Shown here: one piece after another, positions 18,598-29,208 of the stretch
Position numbering within the stretch: position 1 is the first letter of the stretch
Layout of the letters: every line of letters starts with the position of its first letter
Source of the DNA: Rhizobiaceae bacterium
GTDB taxonomy: Bacteria; Pseudomonadota; Alphaproteobacteria; Rhizobiales; Rhizobiaceae
Direction of reading: 5' to 3'
Length of the DNA: 64,000 nt
Assembly (NCBI GenBank): GCA_019635775.1
Contig: JAHBYU010000001.1
Coordinates: 124,001-188,000, forward strand
Translations under genes and position numbers: made by a program
The notes under the pieces: model-generated
Databases searched by the model: none
The model's input: the letters and a program-made list of their open reading frames with translations, nothing else
Told to the model about the DNA's origin: nothing

Positions 18598-19911
18598 TCA
18601 ACGTTCCGCGCGGTCCAGCCGGCTGCTGGTCAAAAGCGCGATCAGCGTGCAGGCCGCGCCGGACAGCAGATAGGCGCCGGTGGAAAGCAGCCCGAAATTG
18701 CTCGACAGGAAGAGCGCGACGAAGGGCGCAAAGCCTGCGCCGAAGAGCCACGCCAGATCGGACGTGATCGCCGAGGCCGTGTAGCGGTTCTGCGGCGCGA
18801 AATTGGATGCGACCGATCCGGATGACTGGCCGAACGAAATGCCCAGCAGGACGAAGCCGAGGATCATGAAGATTGCCTCGCCGACGTCTCCGCCATCCAG
18901 CAGTTGAGGCGCGAAACCGCTGAAGGCGGCAATCGCAACCGCGCCCGCTCCCAGCAGCGTGCGCCGGCCATATCGATCCGCGAGGGGACCCGAAGCGAGG
19001 ATCGCGGCGACGCCGAACGCAGCCGCAATCAGGGTGATCACAAGAAAACGTGACGTGTCTTGGGTTGTGAAGATGAAAACCCAGGACAGCGGGAAGACCG
19101 TAACCATGTGAAAGAGGGCCAGGCTCGCCAGCGGGGCGAATGTCCCGACGACAACGTTGCCGCCTTCCGCTCGCAAGGTGCGAAAGACCGGCTGAGGCTC
19201 GAGGTAGCGGCCGGCGAATGATTCCATGAATTCCTTGGCGACGACGATACGCAGTCTTGCGAACAAGGCGACCACATTGACGGCGAAGGCGACGAAGAAC
19301 GGGTAGCGCCAGCCCCAGCTCAGGAAATCCTCCGGCGAGAGAATCGAGATGAAATAGGCAAAAAGCGCGCTTGCGATCATGAGGCCAAGAGGCGCGCCAA
19401 GCTGCGGTATCATGGCGTACCATCCGCGCCGCTTCTCGGGGACATTGAGCGACAGCAGCGGCGCCAGCCCGTCCCACGTTCCGCCGAGCGCCAGGCCCTG
19501 GCCAATGCGCAGCACGCACAAGACGACAATGGCCGTGGGGCCGATCGTGTCGTAGCCGGGCAGGAACCCGATCAGCACCGTCGAGGTGCCGAGCATGAAG
19601 AGCGCAATCGTCATCTTCACGCCTCTTCCGAAGACCCTGTCCACCGACATGAAGATCGTCGTGCCGATCGGTCGTGCTATGAAAGCAAGAGAGAAGATCG
19701 CAAACGAGTACAGCGTCCCCGCTACCGGATCATGGTGCGGGAAGATCAGCTTCGGGAACACGACCACCGAGGCAATCGCATAGACGAAGAAGTCGAAATA
19801 TTCCGAAGTCCGCCCGATGATGACGCCGATGGCAATATCACCGGGGTTGAGCGTTTGTTTGCGCGGATCGGACAAGCCGGAAGCTGCCTGCGCTGCCATC
19901 TTGGAAACCAT
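18598..19911 (-). CDS. MFS transporter, metabolite:H+ symporter type
   Basis: A 437-residue protein with 12 predicted helices. DIAIGVIIGRTSEYFDFFVYAIASVV in helix 1 and the helix 2-3 loop RPIGTTIFMSVDRVFGRGVKMTIALF place it in the MHS (ProP/KgtP-like) subfamily, which imports organic acids or osmolytes with protons. RIGQGLALGGTWDG and PEKRRGWYAMIPQLGAPLG are family motifs. The substrate is unknown. A start at 19899 (MAAQ) is also possible; neither has a strong ribosome site. It is divergent from the cyo operon and convergent with mucR. Confidence 0.88.
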   Translation of the reverse strand: MVSKMAAQAASGLSDPRKQTLNPGDIAIGVIIGRTSEYFDFFVYAIASVVVFPKLIFPHHDPVAGTLYSFAIFSLAFIARPIGTTIFMSVDRVFGRGVKMTIALFMLGTSTVLIGFLPGYDTIGPTAIVVLCVLRIGQGLALGGTWDGLAPLLSLNVPEKRRGWYAMIPQLGAPLGLMIASALFAYFISILSPEDFLSWGWRYPFFVAFAVNVVALFARLRIVVAKEFMESFAGRYLEPQPVFRTLRAEGGNVVVGTFAPLASLALFHMVTVFPLSWVFIFTTQDTSRFLVITLIAAAFGVAAILASGPLADRYGRRTLLGAGAVAIAAFSGFAPQLLDGGDVGEAIFMILGFVLLGISFGQSSGSVASNFAPQNRYTASAITSDLAWLFGAGFAPFVALFLSSNFGLLSTGAYLLSGAACTLIALLTSSRLDRAER

Positions 19912-20101
19912 CCTGCCATCGCCTATTCATGCAAAATGCTATATGAAGCTGCTTGCCGATAAAAGGTATCTCTGCCGCGACATCCCGCCCCGCGACATGC
20001 CGTCCTATGTCGTCGCGGAAGAAAATTGCGCAATGTCGTTGGGGTGGAGGAACAGAAGCGGAGGCCTGGATGTCAGGCCCGTTTTCAGCGAGGTCGGGAC
20101 A

Positions 20102-21244
20102 TTGAGCCGTTTTCGCCTTCCTTTTCTCGGGCTGCCGGCATTGCTCCTAATCGGCGGATGCGATCCGGTCGTGCTTGCACCGGCAGGCGACATCGCCATG
20201 CAGCAGCGCGACATCCTTCTGCAATCCGTTGTTCTCATGCTTCTGATCATCGTTCCGGTCATGGTCGCCACAGTAATTTTTGCCTGGCGCTACCGGAAGG
20301 CAAGGAAGGCGCGTTACGAGCCCGACTGGGATCACTCCATGCATCTGGAACTGATGATCTGGTCGGCGCCGCTGCTGATCATCGTGTGCCTTGGCGCGAT
20401 CACCTGGGCGGGGACACACCTGCTCGATCCCTTCCGCCCGCTGGACAGGATATCCAGGCATACGAGGGTCACGGAGGAGCACAAGCCGCTCGTCGTCAAC
20501 GTCGTCGCGCTCGACTGGAAATGGCTGTTCATTTACCCCGAATACGGCGTCGCGTCCGTCAATGAGCTGGTTGCACCCGTGGACCGGCCGATCGATTTCC
20601 GGATCACGTCCTCGGCGGTCATGAATTCGTTCTACGTTCCGGCGCTAGCCGGAATGATCTACGCAATGCCAGGCATGCAGACGCAACTGCATGCCGTGAT
20701 CAACAAGCCCGGCGCCTACAAGGGATTTTCCGCGAACTACAGCGGAGCAGGTTTCTCCGGAATGCGCTTCGCATTCCACGGGACGAGCGACGGTGATTTC
20801 GACAAGTGGGTCGATGCGGCAAGACAAGGTTCGGACACGCTCGACCGCGCAACCTACCTCGACCTCGAGCGGCCAAGCGAGAACGTGCCGGTTCGCCATT
20901 TCTCCAGCGTCGACCCCGATCTGTTCGAAGCCATCGTGAACATGTGCGTGGATTCGAGCAAGATGTGCATGAACGACATGATGGCCATCGACGCCGACGG
21001 TGGCCTCGGCATAGCTGGCGCACGCAATACGCTGCCGGTCTCGGCCGACAGCAGGCGTGGCCCCGGCGCCGTATTCGGGCCGCAGCCGTCATATGTCGGC
21101 AGCATCATCTGCACGACCGACAACCCGAGCGGCCTCGTTGCGTCGGATCTGCCGAGGCCCGGCGTGCCGCCGATCGACGCCGAGTTCAATCGCCCGCTGC
21201 TGCAGACATCAACTGCAGCGTCCGCCGACCAATCCGATTCCTGA
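20102..21244 (+). CDS. cyoA: Cytochrome bo-type ubiquinol oxidase subunit II
   Basis: I place the start at the TTG at 20102: GAGG lies about nine bases upstream and it gives a compact lipoprotein signal, [19 protein letters not shown], with the lipid on the Cys. An ATG at 20033 would add 23 residues. Two membrane helices follow, then the cupredoxin domain ([46 protein letters not shown]) that lacks CuA ligands, as in quinol oxidases. At 380 residues it is longer than E. coli CyoA (315), with a C-terminal tail holding [17 protein letters not shown], common in alphaproteobacteria. It opens the cyoABCD-surf1 operon. The last step is quinol oxidation with proton pumping in the inner membrane. Confidence 0.92.
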   Translation: MSRFRLPFLGLPALLLIGGCDPVVLAPAGDIAMQQRDILLQSVVLMLLIIVPVMVATVIFAWRYRKARKARYEPDWDHSMHLELMIWSAPLLIIVCLGAITWAGTHLLDPFRPLDRISRHTRVTEEHKPLVVNVVALDWKWLFIYPEYGVASVNELVAPVDRPIDFRITSSAVMNSFYVPALAGMIYAMPGMQTQLHAVINKPGAYKGFSANYSGAGFSGMRFAFHGTSDGDFDKWVDAARQGSDTLDRATYLDLERPSENVPVRHFSSVDPDLFEAIVNMCVDSSKMCMNDMMAIDADGGLGIAGARNTLPVSADSRRGPGAVFGPQPSYVGSIICTTDNPSGLVASDLPRPGVPPIDAEFNRPLLQTSTAASADQSDS

Positions 21245-21258
21245 GACCCTTCCGGATC

Positions 21259-23268
21259 ATGTTCGATTCCTCATTCTCCCAGATCGTTTTCGGCAGGTTG
21301 ACGCTGGAGTCGTTGCCGATCCACGAGCCAATCCTTGTCGTGACTTTCATCGTCGTCGCAGTGCTGGGTACAGCCCTGCTCGCTGCGATCACCTGGTTCC
21401 GCTGGTGGGGCTATCTCTGGCATGAGTGGTTCACCAGCGTCGATCACAAGCGCATCGGCGTGATGTACATGGTGCTCGGCATCGTCATGCTTCTGCGCGG
21501 CTTTGCCGATGCGATCATGATGCGTCTGCAGCAAGCCCTCGCCTTCAATGGCTCGGAAGGCTACCTGCCGCCGCATCACTATGACCAGATATTCACGGCG
21601 CACGGCGTCATCATGATCTTTTTCGTGGCGATGCCGCTGGTCACCGGGTTGATGAACTTCGTCGTTCCGCTACAGATCGGGGCGCGCGACGTGGCGTTTC
21701 CGTTCCTCAACAATTTCAGCTTCTGGATGACGACGGCGGGCGCGCTGCTGATCATGGCGTCGCTGTTCATCGGTGAGTTCGCGAAGACCGGCTGGCTCGC
21801 ATATCCGCCGCTTTCCGGTATTGAATACAGTCCCGATGTCGGCGTCGACTACTGGATATGGGGCCTGCAGATTGCGGGCGTCGGGACGACCCTTTCGGGC
21901 ATCAATCTGATCGCCACCATCGTGAAGATGCGCGCGCCCGGCATGACGATGATGAAGATGCCCGTCTTCACATGGACGTCGCTCTGTACCAACGTCCTGA
22001 TCGTCGCCGCCTTCCCAGTGCTGACGGCCGTTCTGGTGCTGCTGACTCTGGACCGCTACCTCGGCATGAACTTCTTCACCAGCGGGTTTGGCGGCAACCC
22101 GATGATGTATGTGAACTTGATCTGGATATGGGGACATCCCGAGGTCTACATACTGATCCTGCCGGCATTTGGCGTCTTCTCCGAGGTCGCCGCGACCTTC
22201 TCGGGAAAGCGGCTGTTCGGCTACACTTCGATGGTCTACGCCACCATCGTCATCACCATCCTCTCCTACCTCGTCTGGTTGCATCACTTCTTCACGATGG
22301 GTTCTGGGGCCAGCGTGAACTCGTTCTTCGGCATCACGACGATGATCATCTCGATCCCGACGGGCGCGAAGCTCTTCAACTGGCTGTTTACGATGTATCG
22401 CGGGCGCATCCGTTTCGAGGAACCGATGATGTGGACGGTCGCCTTCATGCTGACCTTTGTGATCGGCGGGATGACCGGTGTCATGCTGGCGGTGCCGCCC
22501 GCCGATTTCGTGCTGCACAACAGCCTTTTCCTCGTCGCGCATTTCCACAACGTCATCATAGGTGGAGTTGTGTTCGGCATGTTCGCCGGCATCAGCTACT
22601 GGTTCCCTAAGGCTTTCGGCTTCAAGCTCGACCCGTTTTGGGGCAAGGTTTCGTTCTGGTTCTGGGTTGTCGGCTTCTACGTCGCCTTCATGCCGCTCTA
22701 TCTGCTTGGCTTCATGGGCGTAACGCGTCGGCTGCGCCAGTTCGACGATCCGTCGCTTCAGATCTGGTTCGTGATCGCCGGGTTCGGCGCGTTCCTGATC
22801 GCAATCGGCATCGCGGCCTTTCTGGTGCAGATTTTTGTCTCCATCCGCAACCGCAAGGCCCTGGCCGACCTCACCGGCGATCCGTGGGACGGGCGTACGC
22901 TGGAATGGTCGACGTCGTCACCGCCGCCCGCATACAACTTCGCTTTCACGCCTGTCGTTCGCGACAATGATGCGTGGTGGGATATGAAGCGGAATGGATA
23001 CGCCAGGCCGCTGGAAGGGTTCAGGCCGATCGTAATGCCGCGCAACACGGGTGCCGGCGTCGTGCTCGCCGGCCTGAGCCTCGTGCTCGGTTTCGCGCTG
23101 GTGTGGTATATCTGGTGGCTTGCTGCGCTATGCTTTGTGAGCCTGCTCATCGTCGCGATCGGGCACACGTTCAACTACAATCGCACGGCGGATTTCCCGG
23201 CCAAGACAATCGCCGATACTGAAGCCGAGCGTACCCGCCTTCTCGCCGATGCGGGAGTTGCCTCATGA
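21259..23268 (+). CDS. cyoB: Cytochrome bo-type ubiquinol oxidase subunit I
   Basis: A 669-residue heme-copper oxidase, like E. coli CyoB (663). Seen in order: His of [11 protein letters not shown] (low-spin heme), D-channel entrance [17 protein letters not shown], the CuB site [15 protein letters not shown] (His with cross-linked Tyr, and Glu), WLHHFF (two CuB His), the K-channel Lys in [11 protein letters not shown], and HFHNVIIGG (heme ligands). It reduces oxygen to water and pumps protons. The start at 21259 is 14 bases after cyoA, and its stop overlaps the start of cyoC (ATGA). Confidence 0.97.
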   Translation: MFDSSFSQIVFGRLTLESLPIHEPILVVTFIVVAVLGTALLAAITWFRWWGYLWHEWFTSVDHKRIGVMYMVLGIVMLLRGFADAIMMRLQQALAFNGSEGYLPPHHYDQIFTAHGVIMIFFVAMPLVTGLMNFVVPLQIGARDVAFPFLNNFSFWMTTAGALLIMASLFIGEFAKTGWLAYPPLSGIEYSPDVGVDYWIWGLQIAGVGTTLSGINLIATIVKMRAPGMTMMKMPVFTWTSLCTNVLIVAAFPVLTAVLVLLTLDRYLGMNFFTSGFGGNPMMYVNLIWIWGHPEVYILILPAFGVFSEVAATFSGKRLFGYTSMVYATIVITILSYLVWLHHFFTMGSGASVNSFFGITTMIISIPTGAKLFNWLFTMYRGRIRFEEPMMWTVAFMLTFVIGGMTGVMLAVPPADFVLHNSLFLVAHFHNVIIGGVVFGMFAGISYWFPKAFGFKLDPFWGKVSFWFWVVGFYVAFMPLYLLGFMGVTRRLRQFDDPSLQIWFVIAGFGAFLIAIGIAAFLVQIFVSIRNRKALADLTGDPWDGRTLEWSTSSPPPAYNFAFTPVVRDNDAWWDMKRNGYARPLEGFRPIVMPRNTGAGVVLAGLSLVLGFALVWYIWWLAALCFVSLLIVAIGHTFNYNRTADFPAKTIADTEAERTRLLADAGVAS

Positions 23269-23894
23269 GCGAGTTCTCCGCGGATCGGTCAACCGGCAAG
23301 CCGATATTCTTCCTAGAGGACGAGCATGCACATGCCGAAGGCGGCAGCACCATGCTGGGCTTCTGGATCTACCTGATGAGCGACTGCCTCATCTTCGCGA
23401 TGCTGTTCGCCACCTTCGGCGTGCTGGGCGGAAGCTATGCAGCAGGACCTTCGCCGCGCGATCTGTTCGACCTGAACCTGATTGCGCTGAACACATCCAT
23501 GCTGTTGCTGTCGTCGCTAACCAACGGCTTTGCGATGCTGGCCATGGCAAAGGGAAAGGTTCAGGCAACGCAGTTCTGGCTTGCGGTCACGGTCCTGTTC
23601 GGTATCGCCTTCGTCAGCATCGAGGTCTACGAATTCCATCACATGATCGCGGAAGGGGCCACGCCGCAACGCAGCGCCTTCCTGTCTTCCTTCTTCACGC
23701 TGGTCGGAACGCATGGGTTGCACGTCACCTTCGGTATGATCTGGATGGTGACGCTGATGGTGCAACTCGGTCAGCGCGGATTGATCGAGGCCAACCGGCG
23801 GCGCATGACCTGCCTGGCCATGTTCTGGCACTTCCTCGATGTAATCTGGATCGGCGTTTTCACATTCGTATATCTGATGGGGATGCTGCGATGA
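23265..23894 (+). CDS. cyoC: Cytochrome bo-type ubiquinol oxidase subunit III
   Basis: A 209-residue membrane protein with five helices: [22 protein letters not shown] is the first, and [38 protein letters not shown] holds the conserved core. It is part of the COX3 family and supports proton pumping by subunit I without metal centres. It starts at the ATG overlapping the cyoB stop and overlaps cyoD by four bases (ATGA), so the operon is translationally coupled. Confidence 0.96.
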   Translation: MSEFSADRSTGKPIFFLEDEHAHAEGGSTMLGFWIYLMSDCLIFAMLFATFGVLGGSYAAGPSPRDLFDLNLIALNTSMLLLSSLTNGFAMLAMAKGKVQATQFWLAVTVLFGIAFVSIEVYEFHHMIAEGATPQRSAFLSSFFTLVGTHGLHVTFGMIWMVTLMVQLGQRGLIEANRRRMTCLAMFWHFLDVIWIGVFTFVYLMGMLR

Positions 23895-24259
23895 GCCGCC
23901 CAAATCTTGACCAACACACAGGGGCTGGACATCCGGAGGGTACGCTTGGCGGATACCTGACGGGTTTTGCGCTTGCAGCTGTCCTGACAGCCATCCCGTT
24001 CTGGCTTGTCATGGGTGAGGTGTTCGAAAGCAGAACGGTAACCGCGCTCATCATCATGGCATTCGCCATGGTGCAGATCGTTGTTCACATGGTCTTCTTT
24101 CTGCACATGAATCCACGCTCCGAAGGAGGGTGGATGCTTCTGGCGCTCGCCTTCACCGTAATCGTCGTGGTCATCACGCTGGCGGGTTCAATATGGGTCA
24201 TGTACCACCTCAACAGCAACATGATGCCCGGCCTGCATGAGATGAGTCAGGTGCCGTGA
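23891..24259 (+). CDS. cyoD: Cytochrome bo-type ubiquinol oxidase subunit IV
   Basis: A 122-residue protein with three helices and the CyoD pattern: GTLGGYLTGFALAAVLTAIPFWLVM, then QIVVHMVFFLHMNPRSEGGW and a last helix FTVIVVVITLAGSIWVMYHL. It stabilises the CuB site and assembly of the oxidase. It starts inside the cyoC stop and its own stop overlaps the GTG start of the SURF1 gene. Confidence 0.96.
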   Translation: MSRPNLDQHTGAGHPEGTLGGYLTGFALAAVLTAIPFWLVMGEVFESRTVTALIIMAFAMVQIVVHMVFFLHMNPRSEGGWMLLALAFTVIVVVITLAGSIWVMYHLNSNMMPGLHEMSQVP

Positions 24260-25002
24260 CCACGGCTGCCGGCACGTCGGACGATGGACGTGCCAATGGT
24301 CGATCAGGCAGAATCAAGCAGTTCGCTTTCTGGGCGCTCGTCGCCGCCGGATTTTGCCTCTTTATCGCACTCGGTGTCTGGCAGTTGCACAGGCTTGCGT
24401 GGAAGCTCGATCTAATCCAGACCGTCAACGAACGCGTTCATGCCGAAGCTGTCGATGCGCCCGGACCATCGGCCTGGCCGGAACTGAGAGCTGCAGGTGA
24501 TGCCTATCGCCACGTACGGGTAACCGGGCAATTCACTGGTGCGCCGCCCGCATTCGCGCAGGCTGTCACTCGGCTCGGCCCCGGTTTCTGGGTTTTGGAG
24601 CCGTTCCGGACTGACCGTGGTTTCATCGTGCTGGTCAATCGTGGCTTCGTGACCGGCGAAGAGGCCAAGGGCCTGCCGAAGACCAGTCGGGCAGAGGTGA
24701 CGATGACCGGGTTGCTTCGCATTACAGAGCATGGTGGCGGATTTCTCAGGAGAAACGATCCCGGTGCGGATCGCTGGTATTCCAGGGATGTCGCCGCGAT
24801 TGCCGCAGCCCGTGGCCTGGACGACGTCGCTCCCTATTTCATCGACGCAGATGCTTCTTCGGAACGAGCTGATGTTCCGGTTGGCGGGCTCACCGTGGTA
24901 ACGTTCCGCAATCACCACCTCATTTACGCGCTCACCTGGTTCGGACTGGCTGGAATGCTCGCCGGCTGGACGATTTTTCTGCTACGGCAGCGGCTGAAGT
25001 AG
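24256..25002 (+). CDS. SURF1-family oxidase assembly protein
   Basis: A 248-residue protein starting at GTG 24256, in a GTGA overlap with the cyoD stop. It has a first helix (FWALVAAGFCLFIALGVWQLHRLAWKLDLI), a periplasmic domain with VNRGFV and TGLLR, and a second helix at the C-terminus (HHLIYALTWFGLAGMLAGWTIFLL); both helices carry SURF1 signatures (GVWQ...RL.WK and NHH..YA.TWF). SURF1 helps insert heme into oxidase subunit I. Its coupling to cyo implies it serves the bo oxidase here. No heme O synthase gene lies in the window. Confidence 0.93.
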   Translation: MTTAAGTSDDGRANGRSGRIKQFAFWALVAAGFCLFIALGVWQLHRLAWKLDLIQTVNERVHAEAVDAPGPSAWPELRAAGDAYRHVRVTGQFTGAPPAFAQAVTRLGPGFWVLEPFRTDRGFIVLVNRGFVTGEEAKGLPKTSRAEVTMTGLLRITEHGGGFLRRNDPGADRWYSRDVAAIAAARGLDDVAPYFIDADASSERADVPVGGLTVVTFRNHHLIYALTWFGLAGMLAGWTIFLLRQRLK

Positions 25003-25090
25003 CGGCAGGTTGTCTTCCTCGCCCGGTCGTGGCCCGCTATGGTCCGGCTCGGAGCGCCGATGCGCTCTGCCAGTGCGTGGGAGGATCAGG

Positions 25091-26364
25091 ATGGATCATC
25101 GGCAGGGCAAGCCGGCTTGGGTGGGCATCGAAGGCGGACGCTTTGCGGAGCGCATTAGTCACAGGCGCTGGCTGTTTGATCAGGCGATCGGCCTTCTCGA
25201 TTTTTTCCATCCCGCAAGCTTCAATCCCGCCGGCGGCTTCTTCACGCTGGACGAGGAGGGCCGCCCTTATGGGCCGGAAGGCAGCACAGGAAGCGTACGG
25301 CAAATTCACGATACGACGCGGACGGTTCACTGTTTTGCGATAGCCCATCTCATGGGTGTTCCGGGTGCGGATCGTGTCATCGACCACGGAATGCGCTTTC
25401 TGCTGGAGCGTCATCGCGACGAAGTCCATGGCGGTTATTTCTGGGGTGTCGACGATGCGGGCGCCACCGATCCCAAGAAGCAGGCCTATGGCATGCGTTC
25501 GTCCTTCTTGCTGCATCGTCCGCCAAGGTGGTGGGCCACCCCGACGCCGACCGACTGCTCGCAGATGTCACGGAAGTCCTGTTCAACCGGTTCTGGGACA
25601 AGAGCGCCGGCGCGACGACCGAAGAGTACGCAGCCGACTGGGCAACGATCAGCGACTATCGCGGCCAGAACTCGAACATGCACCTTACCGAGGCGCTCAT
25701 GGCCGCTTTCGAGGCGACCGGTGACGCGACCTATCTCGACATGGCCGGCAGCATAGCATCGCTCATTATCGACAGGCATGCGCGCGAGCAGGGGTGGCGC
25801 GTCGCAGAACATTTTACCCGTGACTGGCAGGTCGACCGCAATTATGAGGGCGATCCGACCTTCCGGCCCGCCGGCACAACGCCAGGACACGCGCTGGAAT
25901 GGAGCCGGTTGCTGGTCCAGCTATGGGAGCTTTCGGATCGCAACGCCGCCTGGCAGATCGAAGCGGCGCGCAACCTCTTTTTAAAGACGGTCGATATCGG
26001 ATGGGACCGCAGGACCGGCGGCTTCTACTACACGCTCGACTGGCAGGACCAGCCTTCACGCCCCGATCGTTTCTGGTGGCCGTGCGCGGAGGGGATTGGC
26101 GCCGCCGCCGTGCTTGGCGCTGTCGATCCGGATCCCCGGTTCGAAGAATGGTACCGCCGCATCTGGGACTTTACGGCAAACCACCTTGTCGACAGGGGGA
26201 ATGGCGGATGGTTCCCGGAACTCGATGGTGCGTTGAAGCCGATCAGCAACGTCTTTCGCGGCAAGCCGGATCTCTATCACGCGCTCCAGGCGTGCCTGAT
26301 CCCATTGCTGCCTCCGGATGGCAGTATCACCCGTGGGCTCATCAATGGCTTGTCCGATGTCTGA
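25091..26364 (+). pseudogene. N-acylglucosamine 2-epimerase (AGE) family gene with one-base frameshift
   Basis: GGGAGG precedes the ATG at 25091. The first frame runs to KKQAYGMRSS and then leaves the family. From about 25491 another frame continues it without loss (HAFVLLAASSAKVVGHPDA) to the stop at 26362-26364. One base is missing at TATGG-CATGCG (25488-25494); adding a G restores a normal protein of about 424 residues. Both halves keep family features: GGYFWGVDD, RGQNSNMHLTEALMAAF, DPTFRPAGTTPGHALEWSRLL and WWPCAEGIGA, the (alpha/alpha)6 barrel with catalytic His residues. AGE enzymes epimerise or isomerise sugars such as mannose or N-acetylglucosamine. It could be a recent mutation or a sequencing error. 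It follows the cyo-surf1 genes by 88 bases. Confidence 0.82.
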
Positions 26365-26376
26365 GGCTGCCGGCGC

Positions 26377-28158
26377 TCAGACCAGCGGGGTCGCGTAGAC
26401 CGGCGTCGGAATTCCTTCCATGCGTGCCTTGATCTGCATCGCGACGAATTTCGAGAAGAAGCGCTGCAGCGCCAGATTTCCGCCTTGGAACCAGAGGTTC
26501 TCCTGCGCGACAGGCTTGTACATGTTGCGTAGTTCGCCGTGCCAGGGACCCGGATCGTGGCGTGTGCCCGAGCCAAGCCCCCAGCAAGTGCCTATGGCGT
26601 CGGCTACCTCGCGCGACACGATGGATGCCACGACCTCGTGCATCGACTGGAAGCCGGTCGACAGGATGATCGTGTCCGCCTCGATCAGGGAACCGTCAGC
26701 GAAACGGATGCCGTTCTGCGTCAAGGCCTCGATTTCCTGTCCCGCCTTGATGCCGATTTCGCCATCAATGATCAATTGTGACGCGCCGACATCGACATAG
26801 TAGCCGGAACCTGTGCGATACGCCTTCATCATCAGGCCTGTTTCATCAGGGCCGAAGTCGAGAAGGAAACCCGTGTCCTGCAACTGCCTGTAAAAGTCGG
26901 CGTCCTTTGCGCGTATCCTGTCGTACAGTGCCTTCTGCTTCTGAGGCTGCAGCGCAAAGGGCGTAGCGGCGGCTATCATGTCGGCCTTGTCGACATCGAT
27001 GCCATCGGCAACGGCCTGTTCGGAGTAGATGTCGAAGGCCATTTCCATCAGCGTTTCGGAACGAACCACCGTGGTTGGAGAGCGCTGCACCATGGTGACG
27101 TCGGCACCCGCCTCCCAGAGGTCGACAGCGACGTCGTGGGCCGAACTTGCGGCGCCAATGACCGCGACTTTCCGGTCCTTGAATTTCGACCCATCGAAGT
27201 ACTGGCTTGAGTGCAGGAGCTGCCCGTCGAATGCGGCAGCGCCGGGAAGATCGATCATCTTTGGCGGACCATACGCGCCTGTCGCGAAGACAAGCTGCGT
27301 CGGCCTTAGCGTCATGGGCTTCCCGTCGCGTACAAGGTCGACGGTCCAGCGTTTGCCGACATCGTCGAACCGCGCCGAGACGCATTCGGTGCCGCCCCAA
27401 TAGGTGAGCTCCATCACCTTCACATACATCTCCAGCCAATCGCCCATCTTGTCCTTGGGCGTGAAGACCGGCCAGTTGCCGGGGAAGGGGAGATAGGGGA
27501 GGTGATCGTACCAAACGGGATCGTGCAGGACGAGCGAGCGGTAGCGGTTGCGCCACGAATCGCCTGCCTTTGCATTCTTCTCGACGATGACCGTGGGAAC
27601 GCCAAGCTGCCTGAGGCGCGCGCCCAGCATGATGCCGCCCTGGCCGCCGCCGATGATCAGGCAATAGGGATCCGTGCCGCTTTCAAATGCCTCTTCCTCC
27701 TCGACGCGGCGTTCCGTCCATGTCTTGCGCTTGCGGTCGGCACCGTGGCGTACGCCCATCGGGCGCGTGAAGCCGATCTTTTCCTCATGCCCGTCCAGCG
27801 ATTGCAGGGTTGTGAGGATCGTTCGGCATTTGCCACCTTCAAGCGTGAAGATGCCGCTGCCCTTGCCAGCACCAGTCTTGAAGCTGAACCAAGCCTCGAC
27901 TGGCTCCGAACCAGAGCCAGACGCCAATGTCACTTGCCATCCGGACGGCTTTGTCGCGCCAAGCGTGGCGGCGAGCATCGCCCTTATGGCGTCCTTGCCC
28001 TCCATGGTCTTGATGTTCCAGGTAAGGGCAAGGAAGTCGCGCCAGTAACAATCGTCGGCAAACAGAGCCAACACGCTGTCCAGATCGTTTTTCGCCAGTG
28101 CTTCTGCGAGGTCGGACAGCCATGCGGCAGCCTTTGCTGATGGTGATGTTTCGTGCAT
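26377..28158 (-). CDS. Flavin-containing monooxygenase with N-terminal SnoaL-like domain
   Basis: A 593-residue protein. Residues 8-125 look like a SnoaL/NTF2 cone (DLAEALAKNDLDSVLALFADDCYWRDFLAL). Residues about 163-590 are an FMO-type oxidoreductase: CLIIGGGQGGIMLGARLRQLG binds FAD, FATGAYGPP is the FMO linker motif, VAVIGAASSAHDVAVDLWEAG binds NADP, and LSTGFQSM ends the core. FMOs of this kind oxidise N, S or carbonyl groups; the plant YUCCA enzymes are distant relatives. The substrate is unknown. It lies 47 bases downstream of the RpiR gene on the same strand and ends 12 bases from the epimerase gene, convergent. Confidence 0.88.
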   Translation of the reverse strand: MHETSPSAKAAAWLSDLAEALAKNDLDSVLALFADDCYWRDFLALTWNIKTMEGKDAIRAMLAATLGATKPSGWQVTLASGSGSEPVEAWFSFKTGAGKGSGIFTLEGGKCRTILTTLQSLDGHEEKIGFTRPMGVRHGADRKRKTWTERRVEEEEAFESGTDPYCLIIGGGQGGIMLGARLRQLGVPTVIVEKNAKAGDSWRNRYRSLVLHDPVWYDHLPYLPFPGNWPVFTPKDKMGDWLEMYVKVMELTYWGGTECVSARFDDVGKRWTVDLVRDGKPMTLRPTQLVFATGAYGPPKMIDLPGAAAFDGQLLHSSQYFDGSKFKDRKVAVIGAASSAHDVAVDLWEAGADVTMVQRSPTTVVRSETLMEMAFDIYSEQAVADGIDVDKADMIAAATPFALQPQKQKALYDRIRAKDADFYRQLQDTGFLLDFGPDETGLMMKAYRTGSGYYVDVGASQLIIDGEIGIKAGQEIEALTQNGIRFADGSLIEADTIILSTGFQSMHEVVASIVSREVADAIGTCWGLGSGTRHDPGPWHGELRNMYKPVAQENLWFQGGNLALQRFFSKFVAMQIKARMEGIPTPVYATPLV

Positions 28159-28205
28159 TCAGTCTGAACTCCAGGCTTGGCCGCAGGTCGTGGCGCAAAG
28201 CAATC

Positions 28206-29171
28206 TCAGTCGCCAAGCGGCTCGAGAACCCGTCCCTTTCGGTGGTTCAGAACCGTGTACTTGATGCGTCGCAGTGTCTCGCGTGATGCCGGGTCGAGCC
28301 GATAACCTATCGCGGTGGATACGAGATCGATGATTGCAAGAAACGCATAGCGAGAAGCAGTGGGTTTCAAGGGGTCAGGGAATTCAGGAATGTCGACTGT
28401 CAGCGCGACGTCAGCCTCTGCCGCGAGATCGGAATCCGGCGCGGTGATCGCGATCGCCTTGGCCCGGTAGTGCTTGGCAAGCGTCACGGATTCAACGACC
28501 TCCCGCGTACGCCCCGTGCTTGAAATGGCGATCACGACGTCGTTCGGCTTCAGCGTCGAGGCCATCATCTTCATAAAGTACGGGTCCGAATGTGCCGAGA
28601 CGACGATACCGTAGCGAAAAAGACGATTCTGCGTCTCCTGCGCCAGCGCAGTCGAGCTTCCACCAAGGCCAAACACAACCACCTGATGGGCGCTTGCAAG
28701 GAGCTCGGCGCTGCGCAACACGTCGGCCGGGTTGACGCTGCGCTCGACGAGCGTCAACGCCTTCCTGGCCTCGCCGAACACGACGTTCCAGAGCGGAGAG
28801 CCGTCCTCGCTCGGTTCAGGCGGCGGAAGGGGAGAAAGGTAAAGCCGCCCGACGACAACGCTTTGGGCGAGCTTCAGCTTGAAGTCGCGAACGCCATCGC
28901 AGCCGATGGCGCGGCAAAAACGCGTCACAGTCGGCTCGCTTACATCCGCGCGCTTCGCGATCTCGGCATTGGAAGCGTCAACGGAAAACGTGACGTCAGC
29001 CAGAACGACATCCGCGACGCGGCGCTCGGCTGGCCGCAGTTCGCTGTAAGAATCCCTTATCTGTGAAAGGATGTCCGGGATCGGCTTGGCAGCATGGTCC
29101 CGCGTGTCGCCGCCTCGTCCGGCGACGTGATCGGCCCTTGTCGCAGATGCATCGAATCCAGCTTCTGTCAT
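28206..29171 (-). CDS. RpiR/MurR-family transcriptional regulator
   Basis: A 321-residue regulator. Residues about 35-115 are an HTH_6 domain (SYSELRPAERRVADVVLAD, ASNAEIAKRADVSEPTVTRFCRAIGCDGVRDFK). Residues about 150-290 are a SIS sugar-phosphate-binding domain (VVVFGLGGSSTALAQETQNRLFRYG, VVIAISSTGRTREVV). The ligand is probably a sugar phosphate or a keto-acid sugar of the operon it faces. It is divergent from the ABC operon at 29398 with 226 bases between, where two direct repeats lie. It probably regulates both that operon and itself plus the monooxygenase. Confidence 0.92.
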   Translation of the reverse strand: MTEAGFDASATRADHVAGRGGDTRDHAAKPIPDILSQIRDSYSELRPAERRVADVVLADVTFSVDASNAEIAKRADVSEPTVTRFCRAIGCDGVRDFKLKLAQSVVVGRLYLSPLPPPEPSEDGSPLWNVVFGEARKALTLVERSVNPADVLRSAELLASAHQVVVFGLGGSSTALAQETQNRLFRYGIVVSAHSDPYFMKMMASTLKPNDVVIAISSTGRTREVVESVTLAKHYRAKAIAITAPDSDLAAEADVALTVDIPEFPDPLKPTASRYAFLAIIDLVSTAIGYRLDPASRETLRRIKYTVLNHRKGRVLEPLGD

Positions 29172-29208
29172 CGCGTCCGCTCGTGACCTCTCCCAAATAG
29201 ACTAAGCC

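Noticed and set aside
21670-22610. Long open frames on both strands within cyoB
   Set aside because: cyoB covers this stretch with every catalytic residue in place; the others are shadows.
25485-25535. Programmed frameshift in the AGE-family gene
   Set aside because: There is no slippery heptamer; a plain missing G explains it.
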